From Nonomuraea ceibae (GTDB lineage: Bacteria; Actinomycetota; Actinomycetes; Streptosporangiales; Streptosporangiaceae): a DNA stretch of 64,000 nucleotides. The stretch's first letter is position 1. Each line of letters opens with the position of its first letter. The stretch lies in assembly GCF_019396325.1 (NCBI RefSeq), contig NZ_JAHKRO010000012.1:62001-126000 (forward strand), written 5' to 3'. Below the pieces are notes generated by a model that searched no databases, was not told where the DNA came from, and was given only the letters and a program-made list of their open reading frames with translations. Positions 1 through 8,644 of this stretch are shown here, piece by piece. Position numbers and translations under genes: made by a program.

Positions 1-1288
1 GGCAGTAGACGCCGTAGACGCCGCTCCCGGTGATGTGCTCGACCTCGGCGCTGACGGCCACGAGGACGGTCTCGGGCAGCATCGGGGTGGGTGTGGCGGA
101 CGGCTCGGGGGCGGCGGTGGGCGTCTCGGTCAGGAAGGGGACGGCGGCCTCGGCCCAGTTCTCCTCGTCGCCCTGCTCGACGTCGAGCCCATAAGTGCCG
201 TCGGTGCGGTAGCCGAAGCTGGCCTCGTCCTCGGCGTCGTAGGTGCCGGACCAGCCGCCGGAGGTCTGCGTGAAGTCCTCGCGGTGCAGGACGCCCAGCT
301 CGGGCGGCCCGCCGGAGGAGAGGGCGACCCAGCCGGCGATCCCGAGCCCGGCGGCGACGGCCACGGCCGCCGCGATCCCGGCGTAGAGGCGGCCCCGCCG
401 CGGCGGGCCCGGCGGGGGGCCGCCGGCGGCGGTCAGCGGCGTGGTGGCGCGCTGCCAGGCGACCTGGACGGTCTGGGCCACCTGCTCGGGCCCGGCGGCC
501 CGGCCGACGAGGTGGTCGAGGAGCTGCTGGGCGGTAGGCCGCTGGGCGGGGTCCTTGTGCAGGGCGGCCCGCACGAGCTCGCGCAGGCCGGGCTCGACGT
601 CGTCGAGGTTCGGCTCGGTGTTGAGCACCTGGTAGACGATGGCCGGCAGCGTCTCGCCGCCGAACGGTGAGCGGCCGCTCGCCGCGTACGCGATCAGGCA
701 GCCCCAGGAGAACACGTCGCACGCCGGCGAGACGGGGTCGCCGCGCAGGACCTCGGGCGCCATGTAGCGGGGGGTGCCGATCAGCTCGCCGGTGCCGGTG
801 ACGCCGCCGAGGGTGTCGAGCGCCCGCGCGATGCCGAAGTCGATCACGCGCGGGCCGACGGGGGAGAGCAGCACGTTGGACGGCTTGAGGTCGCGGTGCA
901 CCACCCCGGCCGCGTGGATGGCGGTGAGCGCGGTGGCGACGCTGACGGCCAGCGCGTCGAGGCTGGAGCCGCGCAGCGGGCCGGACTGCTGGACGGCCTG
1001 CTCCAGGTTGGGGCCGGGCACGTACTCGGTGACGACGTAGAGCTGGCCGCCGTCGAGCGCCGCCTCCAGCACCGCCGCGGTGCAGAAGCGGCGCACCCGC
1101 TGCGCCGCGTCCGCCTCCCTGCGGAAGCGCATGCGGAACTGCTCGTGCTGGCTGAACTCCGGGTTGATCACCTTGATGGCGACCTGTTGCCCGGAGGGGT
1201 CCTCGGCGAGATGGACCGTGCCCATCCCACCCCTGCCCAGCACGTTCAGCAGTCTGTAGCGCCCGATGTGGGAGGAATCACCGCTCAC
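1..1288 (-). CDS. Receptor-like serine/threonine protein kinase, 3' end beyond the window
   Basis: A membrane-anchored Hanks-type kinase that phosphorylates Ser/Thr residues. The protein begins at a GTG and shows the glycine loop LGRGGMGTVHLAE, the ATP-binding lysine in VAIKVI, the catalytic loop HRDLKPSN, DFGIA and GTPRYMAPE. A Pro-rich juxtamembrane part leads to one membrane helix at about residues 298-320, then an extracytoplasmic domain that continues past base 1. That outer part is not PASTA-like in what is visible. The gene lies 6 bp after the stop of the upstream membrane protein, so the two are probably co-transcribed. The kinase call is certain; the ligand and substrates are unknown. 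Confidence 0.95.
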   Translation of the reverse strand, partial: MSGDSSHIGRYRLLNVLGRGGMGTVHLAEDPSGQQVAIKVINPEFSQHEQFRMRFRREADAAQRVRRFCTAAVLEAALDGGQLYVVTEYVPGPNLEQAVQQSGPLRGSSLDALAVSVATALTAIHAAGVVHRDLKPSNVLLSPVGPRVIDFGIARALDTLGGVTGTGELIGTPRYMAPEVLRGDPVSPACDVFSWGCLIAYAASGRSPFGGETLPAIVYQVLNTEPNLDDVEPGLRELVRAALHKDPAQRPTAQQLLDHLVGRAAGPEQVAQTVQVAWQRATTPLTAAGGPPPGPPRRGRLYAGIAAAVAVAAGLGIAGWVALSSGGPPELGVLHREDFTQTSGGWSGTYDAEDEASFGYRTDGTYGLDVEQGDEENWAEAAVPFLTETPTAAPEPSATPTPMLPETVLVAVSAEVEHITGSGVYGVYC

Positions 1289-1294
1289 GGCGGG

Positions 1295-2245
1295 TCAGCT
1301 TACCGACAGGTGCCCCTCACGCGCAGTGTCGCGGGTACGGAGCGCGTACGAGATCGCCGCCACCGCCATCCCGGCGCCCCACACCAGGTACGCGGGGACC
1401 GACACCCAGAAGAACGCCTCGGGCAGCGCGAGCCCGTCCTGAGGCGGGAAGGGGTTGCGCCCGTTCAGCCGCTCGGACACCATCTGCCCGAGCCCCGCGC
1501 CGAAGTAGGCCACCAGCCCGGCCGACACGCCCGCGCCCGGCCACAGCACCAGCGGCCTGGGCACCCGCCGCCCGGCCAGCCCGGGGACCCAGCGCGGCCA
1601 GATCCGCCCCCACCGGTGCACCAGCGCCAGCGGCAGCAGCGTTCCGCCCAGCAGGAAGCCGGCCTCGAACACCGGCATCATCCAGCCGTCCTCAAGAGGC
1701 GTCTCCCCGAACCCGACGACGGCCTGCGCCGCGACCCTGATCGCGCAGCCGGCCACGGCGGTGTAGGCGGCCGCGTAGGCCCACCGGGGCGTCGAGGCCA
1801 GCGCGGGCAGGGCGTGCCGGCCGGTCCGCCGCCGGTAGCGGAACGCGGCCCGTAGCAGCAGCGCCCCCGTGGTCACGCAGGCGGCCTTGCTCAGCGCGCC
1901 CAGCGGGTGGAAGGAGATCCTGAGGCCGGGCAGGACGCCGCCGACGACGTCGAGCAGCAGCAGCGCCCCCGCCACGATCAGCGCGGCCCCCACTGCCCAC
2001 GACGCCACCGGCAGCGCCGCCCGCACCGGCCTCGGCGGGTCGGCCGCGAGCATGGCGGCCAGGAGCAGCGCCGCCGCCGCGCACAGCGCGACGGCCCACC
2101 ACCCGGTGAACACCACCAGGTCGGGTCCGACCGGCGAGAGCCGCTCCGGCATGTGCCCCAGCTGCCAGTACGTGCGCAGCGCCCCGTACAGGAGCGCCAG
2201 CGCCAGCGCGAACGCGGTGAGCCGGTCGGGTCGTGTGCTGTCCAT
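1295..2245 (-). CDS. Eight-helix integral membrane protein, function unknown
   Basis: A 316-residue protein with about eight hydrophobic segments (roughly residues 10-28, 43-67, 80-104, 115-135, 154-178, 189-209, 232-256 and 277-302) and almost no soluble domain. I recognise no catalytic or transport motif. It is the first gene of a probable operon with the receptor-like kinase 6 bp downstream, so it could be a partner or target of that kinase; that is inference. The ATG at 2245 is the first start and faces away from the LexA-boxed operon across about 190 bp. Confidence 0.8.
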   Translation of the reverse strand: MDSTRPDRLTAFALALALLYGALRTYWQLGHMPERLSPVGPDLVVFTGWWAVALCAAAALLLAAMLAADPPRPVRAALPVASWAVGAALIVAGALLLLDVVGGVLPGLRISFHPLGALSKAACVTTGALLLRAAFRYRRRTGRHALPALASTPRWAYAAAYTAVAGCAIRVAAQAVVGFGETPLEDGWMMPVFEAGFLLGGTLLPLALVHRWGRIWPRWVPGLAGRRVPRPLVLWPGAGVSAGLVAYFGAGLGQMVSERLNGRNPFPPQDGLALPEAFFWVSVPAYLVWGAGMAVAAISYALRTRDTAREGHLSVS

Positions 2246-2352
2246 GACGCCGATCCTGCTGCGGCGGCGCGGCCCGCGGATCCCCGCCCGGGGCCAGGCG
2301 AGTCCCCCGCGCGGGGGAGAACGCCGCCGCGACTTGCGTTGAGGGGGCGTGA

Positions 2353-2364
2353 GAACATATGTTC
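2353..2364. promoter_or_regulatory. LexA (SOS) box upstream of the dnaE2 operon
   Basis: GAACATATGTTC is a perfect 12-bp palindrome followed by GA. The right half matches the actinobacterial LexA half-site GTTCGA exactly; the left half reads GAGAAC against TCGAAC. It sits 68 bp before the TTG start of the DUF6504 gene. In this phylum dnaE2 operons are classic DNA-damage-induced LexA targets, so repression by LexA is expected. The distance to the divergent membrane-protein start (about 108 bp) makes control of that gene less likely. Confidence 0.85.
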
Positions 2365-2432
2365 GATTCGTAAGCGCCCGCCTTCCCCCGGGTGGCTCAG
2401 CAGGAAGAACGAGAGCCGCGGGGAGAAGCGTC

Positions 2433-2699
2433 TTGAGCAGACTCTATGGCGATCCGATAGAGGTGTGGACCCGGGACGGGGAGCCGACCCAGTTCGTCTG
2501 GCGCGATCGTCTCTATCTCGTCAGGCGCGTGCTCGACCACTGGGTCGTGGCGCGCGAGTGGTGGAAGACCGGCGAGGGCGACCCCGGCGAGCGCCGGTTC
2601 TGGCGGGTCGAGGCCAGCCCCGGCCGCGAGGTCGGCTCGTACGAGCTGAGGTTCGACACCGCCAGCAACGGCTGGCTGCTGCTGCGGGCGTGGGACTGA
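2433..2699 (+). CDS. DUF6504 family protein, DnaE2 partner
   Basis: An 88-residue soluble protein (SRLYGDPIEVW at the start, many Trp/Arg residues, WRDRLYLVRRVLDHWV in the middle) of the DUF6504 type that commonly precedes the error-prone polymerase in actinomycetes. I chose the TTG at 2433 because GGGAGAAG lies just upstream and the family usually begins at this point; the in-frame ATG at 2349 would overlap the LexA box. Its stop overlaps the dnaE2 start by one base (TGATG), so translation is coupled. Biochemical role unknown; a helper in SOS translesion synthesis is inferred from context. Confidence 0.85.
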   Translation: MSRLYGDPIEVWTRDGEPTQFVWRDRLYLVRRVLDHWVVAREWWKTGEGDPGERRFWRVEASPGREVGSYELRFDTASNGWLLLRAWD

Positions 2700-5600
2700 T
2701 GGCGCCGTTCCCGCACCTCAACGTGAGCTCCGCGTACTCGATGCGCTACGGCACCGCGTTCCCGAAGGCGCTGGTGGCGCGGGCCGCCGAGCACGGGATG
2801 GACATTCTCGCGCTGACCGACCGCGACGGGCTGTACGGGGCGGTCAAGCACGCGCAGGCGTGCGCGGACGCCGGGATCTCCCCGGTCTTCGGGGCGAACC
2901 TGGCGCTCGCCCCGACGGGGGAGCGGCGGCCGCGGACCGGCCCGGGGGCGCAGGACCGGGTGACCGTGCTGGCGCGCTCGCACGGCTGGTCGCGGCTGGC
3001 GCGGCTGGTCACGGCCGCCCATTACACGGGCGAGCGCGGCGACCCCCGGGTGAGCCGGGAGCTGATCGGCGAGCACGACGGCGCCGACGGCGGGCTCGTG
3101 GTGCTGCTCGGGCCGCGCTCCGACGTGGGCCGGGCGGTGGCCGAGCGGCGCGACGACCGCGCCCGCGCGCTGCTCGCGCTCTGGCGCGACGCACTGCCCG
3201 GCGTGGTGGTCGAGGTGGTCGACCAGTACGGGTTCGGCGACGCCACGACGGCGCTGCGGATGCTCGCGCTGGCCGAGTCGGCCGGGGTGCCCGCGGTGCT
3301 GAGCAACGCGGCGCGCTACCTGGACCCGGCCGACCACCAGGTGGGCGACGTGCTCGACGCGGCCCGCCAGCTCGTCCCGCTGCACCCGCGCCACCTGGAA
3401 CGCACCACCTCGCACGCCTATCTCAAGAGCGGCAAGGAGATGCTGCAGGTGGCCGCCAAGATCTGCGGCGGCGACCAGGAGCGCGTCACCCGGCTGCTGC
3501 GCGCCACCCGGCAGGTCGCCGAGGCGTGCGCGATGGAGGCGGCCGAGCTGCTCGCGCTCCGCAAGAGCCCGCCGGATCTGCACCTGCCGGAGATCGGCCG
3601 CGACCCGGTGCCGCTGCTGCGCCACCGGGTGGAGGACGGGCTGGCCGAGCGCGGGCTGGACAGGTCGCGGGAGGCGCGGGAGCGGCTGGCGGCCGAGCTG
3701 CACATCATCGAGAAGAAGCGCCTGTCCGGTTACTTCATCGCGGTCGCCGGCATCACCGACATGATCCGCGAGATGGGCGTGCGCTGCGCCATCCGCGGCT
3801 CCGGCGCCGGCAGCCTGGTCAACTACCTCATCGGCATCGGCGAGGTGAACCCGCTCGACCACGGCCTGCTCATGGAGCGCTTCCTGTCGGAGGGCCGCGT
3901 CGGGCTGCCCGACATCGACGTGGACGTCGAGTCCGCCCGCCGCCTCGACTGCTACAAGGCGATCTTCGACCGCTACGGCGAGTCGCGGGTGGCCTGCGTG
4001 TCCATGATGGAGACCTACCGGGCGCGCAGCGCGATCCGCGACGTGGCCGGGGCCATGGGGCTGCCGCCGCACGAGATCGACGCCATCGCCAAGGCGTTCC
4101 CGCACATCAGGGCCATGCAGATCACCGCCTCCCTGCGCGACCTGCCGGAGCTGCGCGACAGCCGCCTCGGCGAGGCCGGCCTGGACCGGGTGTTCCGGCT
4201 GGCCGAGAAGCTCGACGGGCTGCCCCGGCACATCGCGCTGCACCCGTGCGGGGTGCTCGTCGGCAACTCCGGCCTGCGCGACCGCACGCCCGTGGAGCGC
4301 AGCCTGCTGGAGTTCCCCATGTCGCAGTTCGACAAGGACGACGTGGAGGAGGCCGGGCTGCTCAAGCTCGACGTGCTCGGCGTGCGGATGCAGTCGGCGC
4401 TCGCGTACGCGCTCGGCGAGATCAAGCGGGTGGACGACGTCGTCGTCGAGCTCGACACGCAGAGCGGCGACGAGCCCGGCGTCCAGTACGTCCCGCACGA
4501 CGACCAGGAGACGTACGACATGATCTGCGCGGGCCGGACCCTCGGCTGCTTCCAGATCGAGTCGCCGGGACAGCGCGAGCTGGTCGCCAAGCTGGAGCCG
4601 CGCAGGATGCACGACCTGATCGTGGACATCTCCCTGTTCAGGCCGGGACCGGTCAACTCCGACATGGTCACCCCGTACCTGGAGGCCAGGCACGGATGGC
4701 GCAGACCGTACTATCCGCACGAGAAGCTGCGCGAGGCGCTGAAGGAGACGCACGGCGTGGTGGTCTTCCACGAGCAGGTGCTGAAGATCATCCAGGTGAT
4801 GACGGGCAGGGACCTGTCCTACGCCGAGGCGCTGCGGCGCACGCTCGGCACGCCCGAGGGCCGCGACCGGGTGCGCCGCCACTTCGTGCCGCTGGCCAAG
4901 GCGAACGGGTTCGACGACGGCGCCGTGGAACGCGCCTGGAAGGTGCTCGACGCGTTCGGCGGGTTCGGGTTCTGCAAGGCGCACGCGGCGGCGTTCGCGC
5001 TGCCCACCTACCAGTCGGCCTGGCTCAAACGGCACCACGCCGCCGCGTTCTTCGCCGGGGTGCTGACGCACGACCCCGGCATGTACCCGCCGCGCGTCCT
5101 CATCGACGAGGCGCGCCAGTGCGGGGTGCGGATCCTGCCGCTGGACGTGAACAAGTCGGCCAAGGACTGGCGGGTCGAACGACTCCAGCTCCGCGTCGAC
5201 CCCGCCGACCTGGCCGGGAGCGACGAGCCGCCCCGGCGGCGGCGCGACTTCAGGATCGAGGAGATCGGCAAGGGCTACGCGCTGCGCGTGCCGTTCTCGG
5301 CGGTCAAGGGGGTGAGCGAGGCCGAGGTGGCGCGCATGGTCGAGGGCCAGCCGTACACCTCGCTCGCCGACTTCTGGGACCGGGCCCGCCCGTCCAGGCC
5401 GACGCTGGAGCGGATCGTCCAGGTCGGCGGCCTGGACGCACTGCACGGCCTGCGCCCCGGCGGCCCCCGCTGGAAGCCCGGCGAGCTCACCAGGCGCGAC
5501 CTGATCGCCCAGGTCGGCGTGCTGGAGCGGACCTCGGCCCACGGCGTGCGGTCCGGGCCGCGCGCCACCAAGCGCTACACGCCCCGCCAGGCCGCCCCCG

Positions 5601-6274
5601 AACGCCACCTGGCCGCCGTGCAGCTCCCGCTCGGGTTCGCCGAGCACATCCCGCCCGGCGAACTGCCCGAGATGACCGAGACGGAGATGGTCGAGGCCGA
5701 GCTGGAGATCCTCGGCATGGACGTCAGCCGCCACGTCATCAGCTTCCACGACGAGCTGCTCGACGGCCTCGGCGTGGTGCGCGCCAAGGACCTGCTCACG
5801 CTGCGCAACGGCGCCGAGGTGCTGGTGGCGGGGGTCAAGGTCGCCACCCAGACGCCCGCCATCCGCTCCGGCCAGCGCATCGTCTTCGTCACGCTGGACG
5901 ACTCGACGGGGCCGGTCGACCTGACCTTCTTCGAGTCGGTGCAGGGCAGGTGCGCCTCGACGGTGTTCGGGTCGTGGCTCATGGTCGTGCGGGGGGTGGT
6001 CAGGCGCACCGGCGCCCGGGCCGTCTCCATGCGCGCGGTCGACTGCTGGAACCTGGTGGACCTCGACGCCGTCTGGCGCTCGCGCGGGCTCGACGCGGTC
6101 CGGGCGATCATCGCCGAGACCCCGGAGGAGCGGGGCGGCGTCGGCGGGCGGGCGATCGAGTACGCCAACGGGTTCAGGCTGTCGCCCTACTCCGACCTCG
6201 GCCCGGCGATCACCGAGCCGCCGCGTCGCCTCTGGCACGCCAGCCCGGGCAGCTCCGGGCCCACGGCGGCGTGA
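2699..6274 (+). CDS. dnaE2: Error-prone DNA polymerase III alpha subunit DnaE2
   Basis: A 1191-residue C-family replicative-type polymerase used for damage-induced mutagenesis. An N-terminal PHP-like domain (about 1-230) is followed by the palm with the catalytic aspartates: PDIDVD gives D405 and D407, and KLDVLGV gives D558, matching E. coli alpha D401/D403/D555. GSGAGSLVNY is the nucleotide-binding loop, and an OB fold lies near residues 1010-1110. The PHP metal ligands are altered: HLN replaces HxH and LTDRDG replaces TDHD, so the PHP site is probably not a proofreading nuclease. It is coupled to DUF6504 and preceded by a LexA box. No imuA or imuB lies beside it. Confidence 0.95.
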   Translation: MAPFPHLNVSSAYSMRYGTAFPKALVARAAEHGMDILALTDRDGLYGAVKHAQACADAGISPVFGANLALAPTGERRPRTGPGAQDRVTVLARSHGWSRLARLVTAAHYTGERGDPRVSRELIGEHDGADGGLVVLLGPRSDVGRAVAERRDDRARALLALWRDALPGVVVEVVDQYGFGDATTALRMLALAESAGVPAVLSNAARYLDPADHQVGDVLDAARQLVPLHPRHLERTTSHAYLKSGKEMLQVAAKICGGDQERVTRLLRATRQVAEACAMEAAELLALRKSPPDLHLPEIGRDPVPLLRHRVEDGLAERGLDRSREARERLAAELHIIEKKRLSGYFIAVAGITDMIREMGVRCAIRGSGAGSLVNYLIGIGEVNPLDHGLLMERFLSEGRVGLPDIDVDVESARRLDCYKAIFDRYGESRVACVSMMETYRARSAIRDVAGAMGLPPHEIDAIAKAFPHIRAMQITASLRDLPELRDSRLGEAGLDRVFRLAEKLDGLPRHIALHPCGVLVGNSGLRDRTPVERSLLEFPMSQFDKDDVEEAGLLKLDVLGVRMQSALAYALGEIKRVDDVVVELDTQSGDEPGVQYVPHDDQETYDMICAGRTLGCFQIESPGQRELVAKLEPRRMHDLIVDISLFRPGPVNSDMVTPYLEARHGWRRPYYPHEKLREALKETHGVVVFHEQVLKIIQVMTGRDLSYAEALRRTLGTPEGRDRVRRHFVPLAKANGFDDGAVERAWKVLDAFGGFGFCKAHAAAFALPTYQSAWLKRHHAAAFFAGVLTHDPGMYPPRVLIDEARQCGVRILPLDVNKSAKDWRVERLQLRVDPADLAGSDEPPRRRRDFRIEEIGKGYALRVPFSAVKGVSEAEVARMVEGQPYTSLADFWDRARPSRPTLERIVQVGGLDALHGLRPGGPRWKPGELTRRDLIAQVGVLERTSAHGVRSGPRATKRYTPRQAAPERHLAAVQLPLGFAEHIPPGELPEMTETEMVEAELEILGMDVSRHVISFHDELLDGLGVVRAKDLLTLRNGAEVLVAGVKVATQTPAIRSGQRIVFVTLDDSTGPVDLTFFESVQGRCASTVFGSWLMVVRGVVRRTGARAVSMRAVDCWNLVDLDAVWRSRGLDAVRAIIAETPEERGGVGGRAIEYANGFRLSPYSDLGPAITEPPRRLWHASPGSSGPTAA

Positions 6275-6399
6275 ACGGGAACCGAGGTCCAACAGGGACC
6301 GAAGTCCTTCGACGGCGGGCCTTGCGGCACTGCCGGGCGCGGGCCGGAGCCGATGTGATGGGACGTGACGACAGCGATCCACGCAGAGAGGTGCCCGTC

Positions 6400-6927
6400 A
6401 TGGCCGTCCATGTGCAGCAGCCCGTCAGGCGTCACACCGTCACCGCCGGCGCCCGCCGCCCGGCCGACCACGTCTGGGCGGTCGCCCGGATCGCGCTCGG
6501 CTGGATCTTCCTCTGGGCCTTCCTGGACAAGACGTTCGGCTGGGGGTTCGCCACCCCGGCGGACAAGGCGTGGATCGCGGGAGGGAGCCCGACGACCGGG
6601 TTCCTGAAGGGGGCCGGGGAGAACGCGCTCGGCGGCTTCTTCGCCGGCCTCGCCGGTCAGGCGTGGGTCGACTGGCTGTTCATGGCCGGTCTGCTCGGGA
6701 TCGGCGGCGCGCTCGTGCTGGGCGTCGGGCTGCGGGTCGCCGCGGTCACCGGCGGCCTGCTGCTCGTGCTGATGTGGGCGGCGGCGCTGCCGCTGGCCAC
6801 CAACCCGTTCCTGGACGACCACCTGATCTACGCCGTCGTGCTGGCCGGGCTGGCGCTGGCCGACGCCGGGACCACGTTCGGCCTGGGCGGGCTGCCGGTC
6901 GTGCGCCGCACTCCCTGGCTCCGATAG
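6400..6927 (+). CDS. DoxX family membrane protein
   Basis: A 175-residue inner-membrane protein with four hydrophobic helices, the family's usual size. It starts RIALGWIFLWAFLDKTFGWGF after a basic N-terminus, then an extracytoplasmic loop with a GGSPTTGFL motif, typical of the DoxX/DoxD group whose members act in thiol or quinone redox handling. The ATG at 6400 has AGAGAGG about 9 nt upstream. It is separated from dnaE2 by 125 bp with no obvious terminator and ends in front of a strong hairpin. Exact substrate unknown. Confidence 0.85.
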   Translation: MAVHVQQPVRRHTVTAGARRPADHVWAVARIALGWIFLWAFLDKTFGWGFATPADKAWIAGGSPTTGFLKGAGENALGGFFAGLAGQAWVDWLFMAGLLGIGGALVLGVGLRVAAVTGGLLLVLMWAAALPLATNPFLDDHLIYAVVLAGLALADAGTTFGLGGLPVVRRTPWLR

Positions 6928-6937
6928 CCGCGCCCCC

Positions 6938-6971
6938 GCCGCCCACCCCGGTCTCCTCCGGGGTGGGCGGC
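6938..6971. terminator. Bidirectional hairpin terminator between doxX and the GH20 gene
   Basis: A perfect 14-bp inverted repeat (GCCGCCCACCCCGG, loop TCTCCT, then its complement) lies 10 bp after the doxX stop and about 41 bp after the stop of the convergent GH20 gene. There is no U-run on either side, as is usual for hairpin terminators in high-GC actinomycetes. Confidence 0.75.
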
Positions 6972-7012
6972 GTCGTGTTCAAGCGCGGGTGGTGCTCAGG
7001 CGGGTGCGGTGC

Positions 7013-8644
7013 TCAGGCGCTGTGGGCGGTGGGCTCCGCGACCACGCCGGAGTCGGGCAGCCGGGCGGCCCACTCCTGCCAGTGCTCCCGGGTGGTGCGC
7101 ACCTCCGAGGAGTGGGCACGCGCCCCGGTGCCGCCCATCTGCCAGGGCCGCGGCCCCTCCAGCGGCCGGTACTCGCAGCCCGCCGCGTCCAGCCGGGCCA
7201 GATGCCCCCCGCTCAGCCGCTCGACCAGCGACGCGTAGCCGACCGGCGCGCCCGACCAGACCGCCTCGGCGATGGCGCAGGCCCGGGGGAACACCATGTA
7301 GTCCAGGTGCCGCTCGTGCGGGATGTACTCGCTCCACGCCTGGAACTGCCCGCCGAGCACCCTGGCCCGCTCCTCGTCCGTCCACGACGCGGGCAGCGGC
7401 GCGAACGCCGCCGCGTCCTCCAGCGTGATCGGCCCGCCGATGGCCAGCGGCTCGTCGGGCCGGTCGGACTGGTCGTAGTCGAGGTAGGTCGGGTACGTGG
7501 ACGCGCGGACCACGTCGTGCCCGGCGGCGGCGGCCTCCCGGGAGATGGCGTCGCCGCGCCAGCACATCACGATCGTGTCGGGCAGCACGCCGCCCGTCTG
7601 GAACGCCTCGTCCCACACCACCATGCGCTTGCCGCGCCCGGCCAGGTAGGCGCCGACCTCGCGCAGGAACCAGCCGTGCAGGTCGCCCGGCGTCCTGGCG
7701 CCGATCGCCGCCATGTGCGCGGCCACCTCCGGGTCGCCCGGCCAGTCGGAGGTGACGCACTCGTCGCCGCCCAGGTGCACGTACGGGGTGTCGATGGCGG
7801 TGAGCAGCTCGTCGAGGAGCTCGCACACCAGCTTGACCGCGGCGGGGACCGGCTTGAGGACCCCGGCCGAGATGCCCCAGCCGCGCAGCACCTCGCGGGT
7901 GCCGGTGCCCAGCTCGGGGAAGGCGGTCAGCAGCGCGGAGGCGTGGCCGGGCAGATCGATCTCGGGGACGACGACGATCCCGCGCTCGGCGGCGTAGGCG
8001 GCCACCTCGGCCAGGTCGTCGAGGGTGTAGTAGCCGCCGTGCGGGGTGCCGTCGAAGGTCGTCGGCCCGTGGTGGTGGCCGGACATGGTCTCGGGGCGGT
8101 GTGTGGCCAGCCTGTTGATCTCCGGATATTTCCTGCTCTCGATGCGCCAGCCCTGGTCGTCGGTCAGGTGCAGGTGGAGGCGGTTCATCCGGTGCATGGC
8201 CAACAGGTCGACATAGCGCAGCAACGTGTGCTTGGTCATGAAATGCCGGGCGACGTCCAGCATGCCGCCGCGCCAGCCCAGCGCGGGCTCGTCCTCGACC
8301 TCGCCGCACGGCACCACGCCGCCCGCCCGCCCGGCGACCCGGTACGCGTCAGGGCCGCGCAACTGCCTGAGCGTCTGCACGGCGTGCCGTACCCCGGCGA
8401 GGTCCGCGGCCACGATCTCGGCGCCGCCGGCCGAGACGCGCAGCCGGTAGGACTCGGGCCGGCCCGCCTCCAGGCGCACGGACAGCGCGCCCTCGGGCCC
8501 GGCGGCCACGGGCAGCGGCCCGAGCAGCGACTGGACCGCCTCGACCAAAGCGGGCTCGCCGTGCACGGCGCCGAGGGCGAACGTGCCCCCGGAGCCGGCC
8601 GCACGACGGGGAGCGGGCAGCAATGTCCGGTAGGGATCGGTCAT
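7013..8644 (-). CDS. GH20 beta-N-acetylhexosaminidase
   Basis: A 543-residue glycoside hydrolase that removes terminal GlcNAc/GalNAc by substrate-assisted catalysis. The N-terminal alpha/beta GH20b-like domain (about 1-130) precedes the TIM barrel. The key motif HLGGDE places the catalytic Asp-Glu pair at D294-E295, and LHLHLTDDQGWR and VVPEIDLPGH are other GH20 blocks. No signal peptide is visible, so it should act in the cytoplasm on imported chito-oligosaccharides. The start codon overlaps the upstream MFS stop by 4 bp. Together with the MFS carrier, ROK regulator and sugar ABC transporter it forms an amino-sugar uptake and hydrolysis locus. Confidence 0.95.
   Translation of the reverse strand: MTDPYRTLLPAPRRAAGSGGTFALGAVHGEPALVEAVQSLLGPLPVAAGPEGALSVRLEAGRPESYRLRVSAGGAEIVAADLAGVRHAVQTLRQLRGPDAYRVAGRAGGVVPCGEVEDEPALGWRGGMLDVARHFMTKHTLLRYVDLLAMHRMNRLHLHLTDDQGWRIESRKYPEINRLATHRPETMSGHHHGPTTFDGTPHGGYYTLDDLAEVAAYAAERGIVVVPEIDLPGHASALLTAFPELGTGTREVLRGWGISAGVLKPVPAAVKLVCELLDELLTAIDTPYVHLGGDECVTSDWPGDPEVAAHMAAIGARTPGDLHGWFLREVGAYLAGRGKRMVVWDEAFQTGGVLPDTIVMCWRGDAISREAAAAGHDVVRASTYPTYLDYDQSDRPDEPLAIGGPITLEDAAAFAPLPASWTDEERARVLGGQFQAWSEYIPHERHLDYMVFPRACAIAEAVWSGAPVGYASLVERLSGGHLARLDAAGCEYRPLEGPRPWQMGGTGARAHSSEVRTTREHWQEWAARLPDSGVVAEPTAHSA

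Noticed and set aside
1907..2698. Upstream extension of the dnaE2 frame to 1907
   Set aside because: The extension is Arg/Pro/Gln-rich, runs across the membrane-protein gene and LexA box, and is replaced by the ATG at 2699 coupled to DUF6504.
2513..6382. 1289-codon open frame opposite dnaE2
   Set aside because: High-GC antisense shadow: its translation is Arg/Leu/His/Val-rich without domain motifs, while the + strand encodes a full DnaE2 with all catalytic aspartates.
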